A stretch of DNA of 64,000 nucleotides, from positions 1,054,001 to 1,118,000 of the forward strand of contig NC_006087.1 of NCBI RefSeq assembly GCF_000007665.1, written 5' to 3'. The notes under the pieces are model-generated. The model saw only the letters and a list, made by a program, of their open reading frames with translations. It was not told the origin of the DNA and did not search any database. Positions 40,058 through 50,228 of the stretch are shown in pieces (positions within the stretch are counted from its first letter, which is position 1; every line of letters begins with the position of its first letter). Origin of the DNA: Leifsonia xyli subsp. xyli str. CTCB07 (lineage in GTDB: Bacteria > Actinomycetota > Actinomycetes > Actinomycetales > Microbacteriaceae). Position numbers and translations under genes: made by a program.

Positions 40058-40909
40058 TCAGCCCACCCGGCTGACCGCGAACTGCTCGCGCGGGTTCGCG
40101 TAGAACTCCTGCGACTCCACCAGCCGCAGCTCCCGCTCACCCGATTCGAGCGTGCTGGCGAGGAGATCGTACACGCTCGACACCGTCTTGCGGAGGGCGG
40201 TCTCGGCCTCCCCGGTGCGCACATAGTGCGCGGTGAACAGCGCGGCGGTGACGTCGCCGGACCCGTTGGCCTTCATCGGCAGCCGCGGGGTCTGGACGAT
40301 CCAGGCGCCCGTGTCGTCCACGGCGAGCATCTCGATCGTGCCCTCGGGCCGGTCCGGCCGCTCGACGCTGGTGACGAGCACCGTGCTCGGACCCATCGCC
40401 CGCGCCGCCTCCACCGAAGCCAGCGTCGACTCCAGCGTGTCCGGCGTGCTGCCGGTCAGGTAGCCGAGCTCGAACTGGTTCGGCGTGATGAGGTCGGCCA
40501 CCGGCACGACGCGGTCGCGCAGCAGGTCCGGGATGGCCGGAGCGACGAAGCATCCCGACGCGGCGTTGCCCATCACCGGGTCGCACGCGTACACCGCGTG
40601 CGGGTCCGCCGCCTTCACCCGCGCGACCGCGTCGACGATCACGTCCCCGATCCCCTCGCTGCCCTGATAGCCGGACAGCACCGCGTCGATCGACCCGAGA
40701 ACCCTGCGCTCCTCGATGCCGGTGATCACCTCGCGCACCTCGTCCGGCGCGATCAGCGGGCCGCGCCAGGCGCCGTAGCCCGTGTGGTTGGAGAAGTTCA
40801 CGGTATACACCGGAAGCACTTCGACGCCGATGCGTTGCAGCGGGAACACGGCGGCCGAGTTGCCGACGTGGCCGTACGCCACCGCCGATTGGATCGAGAG
40901 GATCTTCAT
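40058..40909 (-). CDS. pdxY: Pyridoxal kinase
   Basis: Salvages vitamin B6 by phosphorylating pyridoxal. It has 283 residues of the ribokinase-like fold: ILSIQSAVAYGHVGNSAA at the N-terminus, FSNHTGYGAWRG, DPVMGN and the anion-hole motif NGSGDVTAALF. ATG 40909 overlaps the stop of the MocR regulator (ATGA), so kinase and regulator are cotranslated. Together with pdxST it gives both salvage and de novo PLP supply. Confidence 0.93.
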   Translation of the reverse strand: MKILSIQSAVAYGHVGNSAAVFPLQRIGVEVLPVYTVNFSNHTGYGAWRGPLIAPDEVREVITGIEERRVLGSIDAVLSGYQGSEGIGDVIVDAVARVKAADPHAVYACDPVMGNAASGCFVAPAIPDLLRDRVVPVADLITPNQFELGYLTGSTPDTLESTLASVEAARAMGPSTVLVTSVERPDRPEGTIEMLAVDDTGAWIVQTPRLPMKANGSGDVTAALFTAHYVRTGEAETALRKTVSSVYDLLASTLESGERELRLVESQEFYANPREQFAVSRVG

Positions 40910-42255
40910 CCCTCGATCCTCTCACCCCGCGCAGCCCCTGATGTTCCGGCGGACGCCGAGACGAGATCGTCGAGGAGGTGCGCCGTCTCCTGGTCGCTGA
41001 GGTCATGCACCGTCAGCCGCAGATGGCGAGACGGCGGCGGCTGTTCGGCGAGGAGGAATTCATCGCCGGTGCGGGCGAGCCAGCCGCGTCGCATCAGCCG
41101 CTCGGCCGCGACCCGCGCCTCCACCGGCAGCTCTACCCAGAGATTGAGGCCGTCCGCTGCGGCGGTGGGCAGCCCCCGTTCGGTGAGCCGCGCGGCGAAC
41201 GAGGCGTTGCGCTTCGCGTAGTGCCGCCCGGCGTCTGCGACCTGCCGCAGCACCGCGTCGTTGGTGAGCTGCGCCAGCACCAGCCGCTGGAGCACGTGGC
41301 TGACCCAGATCGTGCCGGGATTCAGCCGGAACGCCAGGCGTTCCGCCGTCTCCGGGTCCGTCGCGGCCAGTGCGAGGCACATGTCCGGCCCGAGGAACTT
41401 CGACACCGAGCGCACCAGGGCGAACCGGCGATGGTCTGGCCCGATGATCGTCTCGGCGGGACGCTGAGCGAGCAGGGAGAAGTGGTCGTCCTCGATCACC
41501 AGGACGTAGGGATGCGTGGCCAGCAGCTCCCGCAGCGCGGCGGCGCGGCCGGGCGAGAGCGTCGCCCCGGTCGGGTTCTGGGCGCGCGGCGTGCAGATGA
41601 TGGCTCGCACGCCCGCATCGAGCGCGGCGCGGAGGCCCTCGACCGTCATTCCCTCGGCATCCACCGGCACCGGCACGGCCCGATAGCCGCCCAGACGGAC
41701 CGTGTGGATGCTCGCGAGAAAGCAGGGGTCCTCCAGTGCGACCGCGTCGTCGCGCAGCAGCGCTTGGGCGAGCAGGCGCTCCACCGCGTCGGCGGCCCCA
41801 TTGGTGACCGTGATCCGCAGCTCGCGGCCGGGCAAGGCGTCCCGCACCCAGGCGAGCGCTTGTCCCTCCAGTTCGGGGTCGATCACGGGTTCACCGTAGA
41901 GCACCGGCCGCTCGACCGCTCGTGCCAGCGCGTACGACAGGCCGGGGATGCGGCGCGGGTCCGGGTTGCCCGTCCCGATGTCGCGGAGCGCGCTCCCCGC
42001 GGCGTAGCCCTCCTGTGCCACTGTCTCCCGCTCCGCGATGACGGTTCCGGCGCGTCCACGCCCGACGACGACTCCCGCCTGCGCCAGCAACCGGTACGCC
42101 GCGACGGCCGTGTTGCGGTTGATTCCGAGCTGCGTGGCCAGCTCCCGCACCGGAGGCAGTGTGCCGCCGTGCCACAGCTCCCCGCGTTCGTGCAGCTCGC
42201 GCACGCTGGCGGCGATCTCCGACGCGGTCGTTCCTGTGATGCTGTGCGTGTCCAT
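40906..42255 (-). CDS. pdxR: MocR/PdxR-type transcriptional regulator
   Basis: A 449-residue GntR-aminotransferase fusion. The N-terminal winged helix (about 10-75) has GGTLPPVRELATQLGINRNTAVAAYRLL. The PLP-binding aminotransferase-like domain follows, with PRAQNPTGATLSPGR and the PLP lysine in RSVSKFLGPD. PdxR proteins sense PLP and activate pdxST when PLP is low. ATG 42255 faces pdxS across a 69-bp gap holding a perfect palindrome, which fits that role. Symbol by context. Confidence 0.88.
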   Translation of the reverse strand: MDTHSITGTTASEIAASVRELHERGELWHGGTLPPVRELATQLGINRNTAVAAYRLLAQAGVVVGRGRAGTVIAERETVAQEGYAAGSALRDIGTGNPDPRRIPGLSYALARAVERPVLYGEPVIDPELEGQALAWVRDALPGRELRITVTNGAADAVERLLAQALLRDDAVALEDPCFLASIHTVRLGGYRAVPVPVDAEGMTVEGLRAALDAGVRAIICTPRAQNPTGATLSPGRAAALRELLATHPYVLVIEDDHFSLLAQRPAETIIGPDHRRFALVRSVSKFLGPDMCLALAATDPETAERLAFRLNPGTIWVSHVLQRLVLAQLTNDAVLRQVADAGRHYAKRNASFAARLTERGLPTAAADGLNLWVELPVEARVAAERLMRRGWLARTGDEFLLAEQPPPSRHLRLTVHDLSDQETAHLLDDLVSASAGTSGAARGERIEG

Positions 42256-42277
42256 GAGCCTCCCACCCGATGCTATC

Positions 42278-42295
42278 GTTTGGCATAGGCCAAAC
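42278..42295. promoter_or_regulatory. 7-4-7 palindrome between pdxR and pdxS (PdxR operator candidate)
   Basis: GTTTGGC-ATAG-GCCAAAC lies midway between the divergent starts, 22 bp from pdxR and 29 bp from pdxS. It is the only strong symmetric element in the gap. A role as the PdxR site is inferred from position. Confidence 0.6.
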
Positions 42296-42324
42296 ACTTC
42301 TTTGTTCCGCAGGAGAGGACGACG

Positions 42325-43224
42325 ATGACGGACAGCGAACACAGCACCACCGGATCGAGCCGTGTCAAGCGGGGTCTGGCCGAGATGTTGAAGGGTGGCG
42401 TCATCATGGACGTCGTCACGCCCGAACAGGCCCGCATCGCCGAAGACGCCGGTGCCGTCGCCGTCATGGCGCTGGAGCGCGTCCCCGCCGACATCCGCGC
42501 GCAGGGCGGCGTGGCCCGGATGAGCGACCCCGACCTCATCGAGGCCATCATCGCGGAGGTCCGCATTCCGGTCATGGCGAAAGCGCGCATCGGCCACTTC
42601 GTCGAGGCGCAGGTGCTCCAGGCGCTCGACGTGGACTACATCGACGAGTCCGAAGTGCTCTCACCCGCCGACTACGTGAACCACATCGACAAGTGGGACT
42701 TCACCGTGCCGTTCGTGTGCGGAGCGACCAACCTCGGCGAAGCCCTCCGCCGCATCATCGAAGGCGCGGCCATGATCCGCTCGAAAGGCGAGGCCGGAAC
42801 GGGCGATGTCTCGGAGGCGACCAAGCACATCCGGAAGATCACCGCAGAGATTAAGGCGCTCACCGCGATGAGCCGCGACGAGCTGTACGTGGCCGCGAAG
42901 GAGTTGCAGGCGCCCTATGAGCTGGTCGCCGAGATCGCCGAGACGGGCACGCTCCCGGTCGTGCTCTTCACCGCGGGCGGCGTGGCCACCCCCGCGGACG
43001 CGGCCATGATGATGCAGCTCGGAGCAGACGGCGTCTTCGTCGGCTCGGGCATCTTCAAATCGGGCAACCCCGAACGACGCGCCGCCGCGATTGTGCGGGC
43101 GACCACCTTCTCCGACGACCCCAGCGTGGTCGCCGAGGTCTCCCGCGGGCTCGGGGAGGCGATGGTCGGCATCAACGTCGCCGACCTCGCCGCACCGCAC
43201 CGGCTCGCCGAGCGTGGCTGGTAG
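42325..43224 (+). CDS. pdxS: Pyridoxal 5'-phosphate synthase lyase subunit
   Basis: Builds PLP from ribose-5-phosphate, glyceraldehyde-3-phosphate and ammonia supplied by PdxT. It has 299 residues. The (beta/alpha)8 barrel shows [48 protein letters not shown], and the phosphate site [29 protein letters not shown] precedes the ATG. pdxT overlaps its 3' end by 11 bp. Confidence 0.97.
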
Positions 43225-43810
43225 CCCCCGGGTCGGCGTCCTCGCTCTGCAGGGCGATGTCCGCGAGCACCTCACGGTGCTGTGGGCACTCGGCGCCGAC
43301 GCGGTGCGGGTCCGGCGACCGGATGAGCTGGAGACGGTGGCCGGGCTGGTCATCCCCGGGGGTGAGTCCAGCGTTATGGACAAGCTCGCCCGCACTGTCG
43401 GCCTGGCCGGGCCGCTGCGGAACGCGATCGCCGGTGGCCTGCCGGTCTACGGTACCTGCGCCGGGCTCATCATGCTCGCCGACACCATTGTCGACGGCAT
43501 TGCGGGCCAGCGGAGCCTCGGCGGCCTGGATGTGGCGGTTCGCCGCAACGCGTTCGGCTCGCAGGCGGAGTCCTTCGAGACCGACCTGAGCTTCCCCACG
43601 CTCGGAGCCGAGCCGATGCACGCCGTGTTCATCCGTGCCCCCATCGTGGAGAGCGTCGGTCCGCGGGCGACCGTGCTGGCGCGCGTGCCGGACGGGCGTG
43701 TCGTCGCGGTCGAGCAGGACAACCTGCTCGGCACCGCCTTCCACCCGGAGCTCAGTGGGGATAAGCGGTTCCATGAGTACTTTCTGGTCAAAGTACACGG
43801 GCGAGTGTGA
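43214..43810 (+). CDS. pdxT: Pyridoxal 5'-phosphate synthase glutaminase subunit
   Basis: Releases ammonia from glutamine and channels it to PdxS. It has 198 residues from GTG 43214. Class I glutaminase triad: Cys82 in YGTCAGLIM, and His and Glu in [19 protein letters not shown] is the oxyanion and substrate loop. It overlaps pdxS and is translationally coupled. Confidence 0.96.
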
Positions 43811-43874
43811 CGGGGCGGCACAGAAGCGAGGAAGTACTATGGACAGGTTCACGACGTAACTCAAGGGAGCAGCA

Positions 43875-44633
43875 GTGTCCGGGCATTCTAAGTGGGCCAC
43901 GACCAAGCACAAGAAGGCGGTGATCGACGCCCGCCGTGCGAAGTCGTTCGCCAAGCTCATCAAGAACATCGAAGTGGCCGCGAAGATCGGCGGCGCTGAC
44001 CTGTCTGGCAACCCGACTCTCGTGGATGCCGTGCAGAAGGCGAAGAAGACCTCGGTCCCGAACGACAACATCGACCGCGCGATCAAGCGCGGCGCGGGTC
44101 TCACCGGCGAGTCCATCGACTACACGACGATCATGTACGAGGGCTACGGCCCCGGCGGAGTCGCCCTCCTGATCGAGTGCCTCACCGAGAACAAGAACCG
44201 CGCCGCCGCCGAGGTGCGCACCGCGATGACCCGCAACGGCGGAACCATGGCCGACCCGGGCAGCGTCGCCTACAACTTCCACCGCAAGGGCGTCATCGTC
44301 GTTCCCCACGCGGACGGAGTGGATGAGGACGCGGTGCTCGTCGCGGTGCTCGAAGCGGGTGCCGAGGAGGTCACCGACCTGGGCGAGTCGTTCGAGGTGC
44401 TCACCGAGGCGACCGATCTGGTCGCGGCGCGCACGGCGCTCCAGGCGGCCGGTATCGACTATGACTCGGCCGACGCCGAGTTCGTGGCCACGGTCACGGT
44501 GCAGACGGACGCCGAGGCCGCCCGCAAAGTCTTCCGCCTGATCGACGCCCTCGAGGACTCGGACGATGTGCAGAACGTCTACACCACCCTCGACCTCAGT
44601 GCCGAGGTGCAGGCCCAGCTCGACGACGAGTAG
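43875..44633 (+). CDS. yebC: YebC/PmpR family protein
   Basis: A 252-residue YebC-family protein starting [15 protein letters not shown], with [21 protein letters not shown] and [16 protein letters not shown]. Members have been described as transcription regulators and, more recently, as factors aiding translation of proline-rich stretches. GTG 43875 has AAGGGAGC upstream. It leads the ruvCAB genes, as in other actinobacteria. Confidence 0.93.
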   Translation: MSGHSKWATTKHKKAVIDARRAKSFAKLIKNIEVAAKIGGADLSGNPTLVDAVQKAKKTSVPNDNIDRAIKRGAGLTGESIDYTTIMYEGYGPGGVALLIECLTENKNRAAAEVRTAMTRNGGTMADPGSVAYNFHRKGVIVVPHADGVDEDAVLVAVLEAGAEEVTDLGESFEVLTEATDLVAARTALQAAGIDYDSADAEFVATVTVQTDAEAARKVFRLIDALEDSDDVQNVYTTLDLSAEVQAQLDDE

Positions 44634-44645
44634 CGGCGGCCTCCC

Positions 44646-45272
44646 ATGACGATCCGGGTGCTCGGCATCGACCCCGGTCTCACCCGGTGCGGTGTCGGGG
44701 TGGTGGATGTGCGTCGCGACCGCCGCGCGACCCTGGTCGAGGTGACGGTCATCCGGACCCCGGCGGAGATGCCCCTCGAACAGCGGCTGCTCGCCGTCGG
44801 CGACGGGATCGCCGCCCTCCTGGACAGGTACAGCCCGGCGGCGGTCGCCATCGAGCGCGTCTTCGCGCAGCACAACCTGCGGACGGTGATAGGTGTGGCG
44901 CAGGTGAGCGGCGTCGCGCTGCACACGGCCGCGCAGCGCGGCCTGCCCGTCGCCTTGCACACGCCGAGCGAGGTCAAGGCAGCGATCACGGGCTACGGCT
45001 CGGCGGACAAGAAGCAGGTGCAGGCGATGGTCGCCCGCGTTCTCGGGCTCCCCGAGGCCCCCAAGCCGGCGGATGCCGCCGACGCGCTCGCCATCGCGAT
45101 CTGCCATGCGTGGCGGGGTGGGCTGGCCGCTTTGTCCACGTCCGGAGCGGTGGGAGCGGCCGGCCCCGCAGCCGTGCCCGGAGCGGCGCTCACGCCCGCC
45201 CAGGCCGCGTGGCGCGCCGCGGAGCGCTCCACCGCCCGGACGTCGTCCGCTCCCCGTAGGCTGGCCAGGTGA
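44646..45272 (+). CDS. ruvC: Holliday junction endonuclease RuvC
   Basis: Resolves Holliday junctions with RuvAB. It has 208 residues. RNase H-like acidic residues are Asp9 in [12 protein letters not shown], the Glu in [11 protein letters not shown], and Asp residues in [11 protein letters not shown]. The C-terminal tail beyond about 165 is low-complexity. The stop overlaps the ruvA GTG start by four bases. Confidence 0.95.
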   Translation: MTIRVLGIDPGLTRCGVGVVDVRRDRRATLVEVTVIRTPAEMPLEQRLLAVGDGIAALLDRYSPAAVAIERVFAQHNLRTVIGVAQVSGVALHTAAQRGLPVALHTPSEVKAAITGYGSADKKQVQAMVARVLGLPEAPKPADAADALAIAICHAWRGGLAALSTSGAVGAAGPAAVPGAALTPAQAAWRAAERSTARTSSAPRRLAR

Positions 45273-45892
45273 TCTCCTCTCTCCGCGGCACCGTCCTCTC
45301 TGCGAGCGGCGGCGCGGCCGTGATCGACGTGGGGGGCGTCGGTTTCGCCGTCCAGCTCACCCCCGACCACGCTCGGTCCCTCCGCGTCGGCGACGAGGCG
45401 TTCGTCCACACCACGCTCATCGTCCGCGAGGACTCCCTGCAGCTCTTCGGCTTCTCCGGCCTGGAGCAGCTGCAAGTGTTCGAATTGCTGAACGGCGTCT
45501 CCGGCGTCGGCCCGAAGTCCGCGATCAGCGTGCTCTCCGTCCTCAGCCCCGATCAGGTGGCGGATGCCGTCGCCGCCGCCGACGACGCCCCGTTCCGCGC
45601 GGTCTCCGGCATCGGTCCCAAAACCGCGAAGCTCATTGTCGTGTCGCTCACCGGCAAGCTCGCAGCCTGCCGGCGTCCCTCCGCTCCGTCCGCCCGGAGA
45701 CCCAGCGCCCCGTCCTCCGTGTCCGACAGCGTCTTGGTCGCCCTCGTCGGTCTCGGCTGGCCGGAGAAAGTCGCCGGCGAGGCCGTCGCCGAAGTGATCG
45801 CCGGCACCGCCGAGAGCGAACGCGACAGCGTCCAGACCCTGCTGCGGCTGACCCTCGCCCGCCTCGGACCCGCGAACCAGGCGGCCCGATGA
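45269..45892 (+). CDS. ruvA: Holliday junction branch migration protein RuvA
   Basis: Tetrameric junction-binding protein that loads RuvB. It has 207 residues from GTG 45269: an OB-fold N-terminus (ISSLRGTVL), two helix-hairpin-helix motifs ([17 protein letters not shown] and [14 protein letters not shown]), and a C-terminal RuvB-contact domain ([16 protein letters not shown]). ATGA overlap with ruvB. Confidence 0.95.
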   Translation: MISSLRGTVLSASGGAAVIDVGGVGFAVQLTPDHARSLRVGDEAFVHTTLIVREDSLQLFGFSGLEQLQVFELLNGVSGVGPKSAISVLSVLSPDQVADAVAAADDAPFRAVSGIGPKTAKLIVVSLTGKLAACRRPSAPSARRPSAPSSVSDSVLVALVGLGWPEKVAGEAVAEVIAGTAESERDSVQTLLRLTLARLGPANQAAR

Positions 45893-46932
45893 GCGACGAT
45901 CCGACCACCCCCGAGCTCGAGTCCGAGTCCGAGTCGGAGCTCGCCTTCGAGGGCGCCCTCCGCCCGCGGACGCTGGCCGAGTTCGTCGGCCAGGCCAAGG
46001 TCCGCGGCCAGTTGCAGCTGCTGCTGACCGCCGCCCGCATGCAGGAACGCACCGCCGACCACATCCTGCTCGCCGGGCCGCCCGGCCTCGGCAAGACCAC
46101 CCTCGCGATGATCGTGGCCCACGAGAGCGACCGGCCGTTGCGCCTCTCCAGCGGCCCTGCCATCCAGCACGCCGGGGACCTCGCCGCGCTGCTCTCCTCG
46201 CTCACCCCGGGCGAGGTGCTTTTCATCGACGAGATTCACCGGATGGCCCGCACCGCCGAAGAGATGCTCTATCTGGCGATGGAGGACTTCCGCATCGACA
46301 TCATGGTCGGCAAGGGCGCGGGCGCGACGTCCATCCCCCTCGACCTGGCGCCCTTCACGCTCGTCGGCGCGACGACCCGTTCGGGGCTGCTCCCGAATCC
46401 GCTCCGGGACCGCTTCGGTTTCACCGCCCACCTCGAGTTCTACGACGAGGGCGAGCTCGCGCAGGTCCTCGCGCGCGCCGCCGTCATGCTCGAGTTCGAG
46501 ATCGACGGGGAGGCCCTCGCCGAGATCGCCGGCCGCTGCCGGGGCACTCCGCGCATCGCCAACCGCCTGCTCCGCCGTGTGCGCGACTACGCCCTCGTCC
46601 ACGGCGGGCGAGCCGACATCGCCGCTGTCCACGCCGCACTGGAGCTGTACGACGTTAACGAGCTCGGGCTCGACCGGCTCGACCGCGCCGTGCTGCACGC
46701 GATCCTGGAGCGCTTCGAGGGGGGACCGGTGGGCCTGAACACTCTGGCGGTCTCCGTCGGGGAGGAGCCGGAGACGATCGAATCGGTGGTCGAGCCCTTC
46801 CTCGTCCGCATCGGACTGCTCTCGCGGACGCCGCGCGGGCGGGTGGCGACCGTCGCCGCCTGGCGCCATTTCGGCCTCGCGGCTCCCCGGCAAGGACACT
46901 CACAGCCTCCATCACTGATGGATGACTTATAA
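45889..46932 (+). CDS. ruvB: Holliday junction branch migration helicase RuvB
   Basis: AAA+ motor of branch migration, 347 residues. Walker [10 protein letters not shown] (63-71), Walker [10 protein letters not shown], sensor 1 [10 protein letters not shown], arginine finger in NPLRDRFGF, and a C-terminal winged helix with RTPRGRVAT. Last gene of ruvCAB; no LexA-type box is visible upstream of the operon. Confidence 0.96.
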   Translation: MSDDPTTPELESESESELAFEGALRPRTLAEFVGQAKVRGQLQLLLTAARMQERTADHILLAGPPGLGKTTLAMIVAHESDRPLRLSSGPAIQHAGDLAALLSSLTPGEVLFIDEIHRMARTAEEMLYLAMEDFRIDIMVGKGAGATSIPLDLAPFTLVGATTRSGLLPNPLRDRFGFTAHLEFYDEGELAQVLARAAVMLEFEIDGEALAEIAGRCRGTPRIANRLLRRVRDYALVHGGRADIAAVHAALELYDVNELGLDRLDRAVLHAILERFEGGPVGLNTLAVSVGEEPETIESVVEPFLVRIGLLSRTPRGRVATVAAWRHFGLAAPRQGHSQPPSLMDDL

Positions 46933-47003
46933 TTCAAGCTGGCCATTCGTCCGACACCCAGACCCGCCTACACCCAGACCCATCGGAAGGTTCGAGACAC
47001 TTC

Positions 47004-47405
47004 ATGATTGACCCGTTGACCATTGTGATGGTCGTCATCCTGGCCGCCCTCGTCTTCTTCATGTTCCGCAACAGCCGCAAGCGGAGCAAGGAGCAGGCGG
47101 AGACGCGATCGAAGATGGTGCCCGGAGTCGAGATCATGACCAACTTCGGTCTCTATGGGACGCTCCTGTCCGTCGATGAGGACGACAACACTGCGCTTAT
47201 CGAGACCAGCCCCGGTCAGGTTGTGAAGGTCCACCGTCAGGTGCTTGCCCGTGTCATCGAGCCGAAGGACGCCGTCGTCGCCGAGGACGCCGCCACCCCC
47301 GAGATCGGGCTCAACACGGACACCGCGATCCGTCACGACGCGCCCGAGTTCGGCGAGCGGATCGAGGAATCGTCCCCGAAGCCCGGCGCCAAGAGCGACG
47401 ACTGA
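47004..47405 (+). CDS. yajC: Preprotein translocase subunit YajC
   Basis: Small accessory subunit of the SecDF-YajC complex. It has 133 residues: one N-terminal membrane helix (LTIVMVVILAALVFFMF), then the cytosolic domain VPGVEIMTNFGLYGTLLSVDEDDN and an acidic tail. It precedes secD by 67 bp, the standard order. Confidence 0.92.
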   Translation: MIDPLTIVMVVILAALVFFMFRNSRKRSKEQAETRSKMVPGVEIMTNFGLYGTLLSVDEDDNTALIETSPGQVVKVHRQVLARVIEPKDAVVAEDAATPEIGLNTDTAIRHDAPEFGERIEESSPKPGAKSDD

Positions 47406-47472
47406 TAGCATCCGCTGTGTTCCGCGACCTGCAAGGAGGGCGCGGAACACTCGTAGAAAGCTGAGTTCCTAG

Positions 47473-49203
47473 GTGGCAAAGTCGATCCCGGTCAAAAAAG
47501 CCTGGCGTTCGCTGACATGGCTCGGCGTCATCGTGGTGGTCCTTCTCTGGACCCTCACGGCCGGCGTCCTCTTCAGCAACGCCACTTGGCTGCCGAAGCT
47601 CGCCCTCGACCTCGAGGGCGGCACCCAGATCATCCTGGCGCCGCAGGTGTCCAACGGCGCGGCGGTGCAGCAGCAGCAGCTCGATCAGGCGGTCTCGATC
47701 ATCCGCCAGCGCATCGACGCCTCCGGTGTCTCGGAGGCGCAGATCTCCACCGAGGGCTCGCGGAACATCGTCGTCTCGCTCCCAGGCAAACCCGATGAGG
47801 AGACGCTGGATCGGGTGAAGTCGAGCGCCCGCCTCGACTTCCGCCCGGTGCTCGTCGCCGGAGGTCCGACCAATGAGGTCGTCGGCGCGGACGGCAAATC
47901 CACCCCCGCGCCGACGCCCGCGCCGGATCTGCTGTCGACGCCGACGGCCACGCCGAAGAACGGCAGCGACCTCGCCTGGGTCACGCCGAAGCTGCAGGCC
48001 GAATTCAACGCGTTCGAGTGCAAGTCCGCCGACCATCAGGACCTGAGCTCCGCGCCGACCGACCAGCCGCTCATCACTTGCGACGATGGCGGCACGGTCA
48101 AGTACCTGCTCGGCCCGGTCGAGGTCAAAGGGCAGAACATCAAGGACGCGAGCGCCGGCCTGGTGCAGAGTTCACAGGGCGTGACCACCGGACAGTGGGC
48201 CGTGAACATCGTCTTCGACGGAACCGGCACCAAGCAGTTCGCGGATGTCACCACGCGCCTCGTCGGGCTCACCGGCTCGCAGAACCAGTTCGCGATCGTC
48301 CTGGATGGAAAAGTCATCTCCGCGCCGACCACCCAGTCGGCCATCACGGACGGTAAACCGCAGATCACCGGCAATTTCACGGAGTCGAGCGCCAAGGCGC
48401 TGGCCGACCAGCTCAAATTCGGCGCCCTGCCGTTCAGCTTCAAGGTGCAGAGCCAGGACACGATCTCCGCCACGCTCGGCTCAGCCCAGCTCCTCGCGGG
48501 TCTGATCGCGGGCCTCATCGGGCTCCTCCTGGTCGCGATCTACACGTTCTTCCAGTACCGCCTCCTGGCCTTTGTGACGATCTTCTCTCTGGTCGTCGCG
48601 GGCGTACTCACCTGGCTCACCATCTCGCTGCTGTCCTGGCACTACGACTACCGTCTGTCGCTCGCTGGTGTCGCGGGTCTGATCGTGGCCATCGGCTTCA
48701 CGGCGGACTCTTTCATCGTCTACTTCGAGCGAATACGCGACGAACTGCGCGACGGCCGTTCCCTCGAGTCCGCCGTCGAGGCGGGCTGGGGCCGTGCCCG
48801 CCGCACCATCTACGCGTCCAAGGCGACCAACCTCCTCGCCGCGATCGTTCTGTACATCCTCGCGGCGGCGAACGTGCGCGGCTTCGCGTTCACTCTCGGA
48901 CTCACGACGATCATTGATGTGATCGTGGTGCTGCTCTTCACCCACCCGACGCTGCAGCTCCTCGCCAAGACGGCGTTCTTCTCCGAGGGCCACACGCTCT
49001 CCGGCCTCGATCCGCAGGCGCTCGGCGCCGTGTACCGCGGGGCGGCGCAGTTCCGGTCGCCGGCCCTGTCGGTCAATAGGGGCAAGGCCGCTCGCAGTTC
49101 CAATGAGGCGGCTCGCCGCCAGACGATCGCCGAACGGAAGGCCGCTGAACTCACTGCGTCTTCGTCGTCCTCGGATCGATCGGACGAGGGGAAGGACTCC
49201 TGA
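47473..49203 (+). CDS. secD: Protein translocase subunit SecD
   Basis: Membrane protein using the proton gradient to pull secreted proteins across. It has 576 residues from GTG 47473. First helix at about 15-33, then the periplasmic region beginning LDLEGGTQIILAPQ with a proline/threonine-rich insert (about 135-160), FTESSAKALADQLKFGALPF, and five C-terminal helices with the GFTADSFIVYFERIRDEL motif. The stop overlaps the secF ATG by one base. Confidence 0.95.
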   Translation: MAKSIPVKKAWRSLTWLGVIVVVLLWTLTAGVLFSNATWLPKLALDLEGGTQIILAPQVSNGAAVQQQQLDQAVSIIRQRIDASGVSEAQISTEGSRNIVVSLPGKPDEETLDRVKSSARLDFRPVLVAGGPTNEVVGADGKSTPAPTPAPDLLSTPTATPKNGSDLAWVTPKLQAEFNAFECKSADHQDLSSAPTDQPLITCDDGGTVKYLLGPVEVKGQNIKDASAGLVQSSQGVTTGQWAVNIVFDGTGTKQFADVTTRLVGLTGSQNQFAIVLDGKVISAPTTQSAITDGKPQITGNFTESSAKALADQLKFGALPFSFKVQSQDTISATLGSAQLLAGLIAGLIGLLLVAIYTFFQYRLLAFVTIFSLVVAGVLTWLTISLLSWHYDYRLSLAGVAGLIVAIGFTADSFIVYFERIRDELRDGRSLESAVEAGWGRARRTIYASKATNLLAAIVLYILAAANVRGFAFTLGLTTIIDVIVVLLFTHPTLQLLAKTAFFSEGHTLSGLDPQALGAVYRGAAQFRSPALSVNRGKAARSSNEAARRQTIAERKAAELTASSSSSDRSDEGKDS

Positions 49204-50219
49204 TGGCAAGCCGTCTCACTCAGTTTGGCAATGATCTCTACACCGGGGCGCGCTCGTTCGCCTTCGTCAGCAAACGCACGATCTGGTACACTATCGCGGC
49301 CATCATGGTCGTGCTCTCCATTCTGGTCCCGGTGCTCAAGGGCGGCTTCAACTTCTCGATCGAGTTCCGCGGCGGATCGCAGTTCCAGATCACCAGCGTC
49401 CAGAACACCGACACCCGCAAGGCCCAGTCGGCTCTCGCCAGCGTCGTGCCCAACGCCGTCTCCCATGTGAGTGTCGTCGGCCGGGACGCCGTGCAGGTCC
49501 AGACGGATCAGCTTTCGGAGACGCAGACCAAGGCGGTCGCCGACGCGCTCGCCAAGGCGTACAGCGTGGACGATGGCGATGTCTCTTCGACCTTCATCGG
49601 CCCTTCGTGGGGCGCGGACGTGACGCAGCAGTCCATTCAGGGCCTGGTCGTCTTTCTGCTTCTCGCATTCATCGCGATGGCGCTCTACTTCCGCACCTGG
49701 AAGATGTCGGCTTCGGCGATCGTCTCGCTGTTCCACGATCTGATCATCACCGCGGGAATCTACGCGCTTGTCGGTTTCGAGGTCTCGCCGGCCACCATGA
49801 TCGGCTTCCTGACCATCCTCGGCTACTCGCTGTACGACACGGTGGTTGTGTTCGACAAGATCCGCGAGAACACCAAAGAGGAGATGGACCTCACCCGGCG
49901 CACCTTCGCGGAGTCCGTCAACCTTGCGGTCAACCAGACTCTCGTCCGCTCGATCAACACCGCTGTCGTCGCAGTGCTCCCGGTGGCCTCGATCCTCTTC
50001 ATCGGAGCGTACGCCCTCGGCGCCGCGACCCTCCGCGATATCTCGCTGGCACTGCTCATCGGCATCGTGGTGGGCACCTACTCCACTGTCTTCCTGGGGG
50101 CGCCGATGTACTCGCAGTTCCGCGAGCACGAGCCCGCCATCAGGAAGCACGACCAGAGGGTGCTCTCCGTGCGGCCCAAGGCCGCTCAGAGCGCCGTCCA
50201 GTCGGTCGCGGCGGAATAG
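49203..50219 (+). CDS. secF: Protein translocase subunit SecF
   Basis: Partner of SecD, 338 residues. N-terminal helix, periplasmic domain starting NFSIEFRGGSQFQI, and five C-terminal helices with LTILGYSLYDTVVVFDKIREN and LVRSINTAVVAVLPV. Translation is coupled to secD through a TGATG junction. Confidence 0.95.
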   Translation: MASRLTQFGNDLYTGARSFAFVSKRTIWYTIAAIMVVLSILVPVLKGGFNFSIEFRGGSQFQITSVQNTDTRKAQSALASVVPNAVSHVSVVGRDAVQVQTDQLSETQTKAVADALAKAYSVDDGDVSSTFIGPSWGADVTQQSIQGLVVFLLLAFIAMALYFRTWKMSASAIVSLFHDLIITAGIYALVGFEVSPATMIGFLTILGYSLYDTVVVFDKIRENTKEEMDLTRRTFAESVNLAVNQTLVRSINTAVVAVLPVASILFIGAYALGAATLRDISLALLIGIVVGTYSTVFLGAPMYSQFREHEPAIRKHDQRVLSVRPKAAQSAVQSVAAE

Positions 50220-50228
50220 GGCTCGGGC

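Noticed and set aside
43812..43840. Promoter for yebC with -10 TACTAT at 43835
   Set aside because: No -35 at 16-18 bp spacing; too weak to list as a feature.
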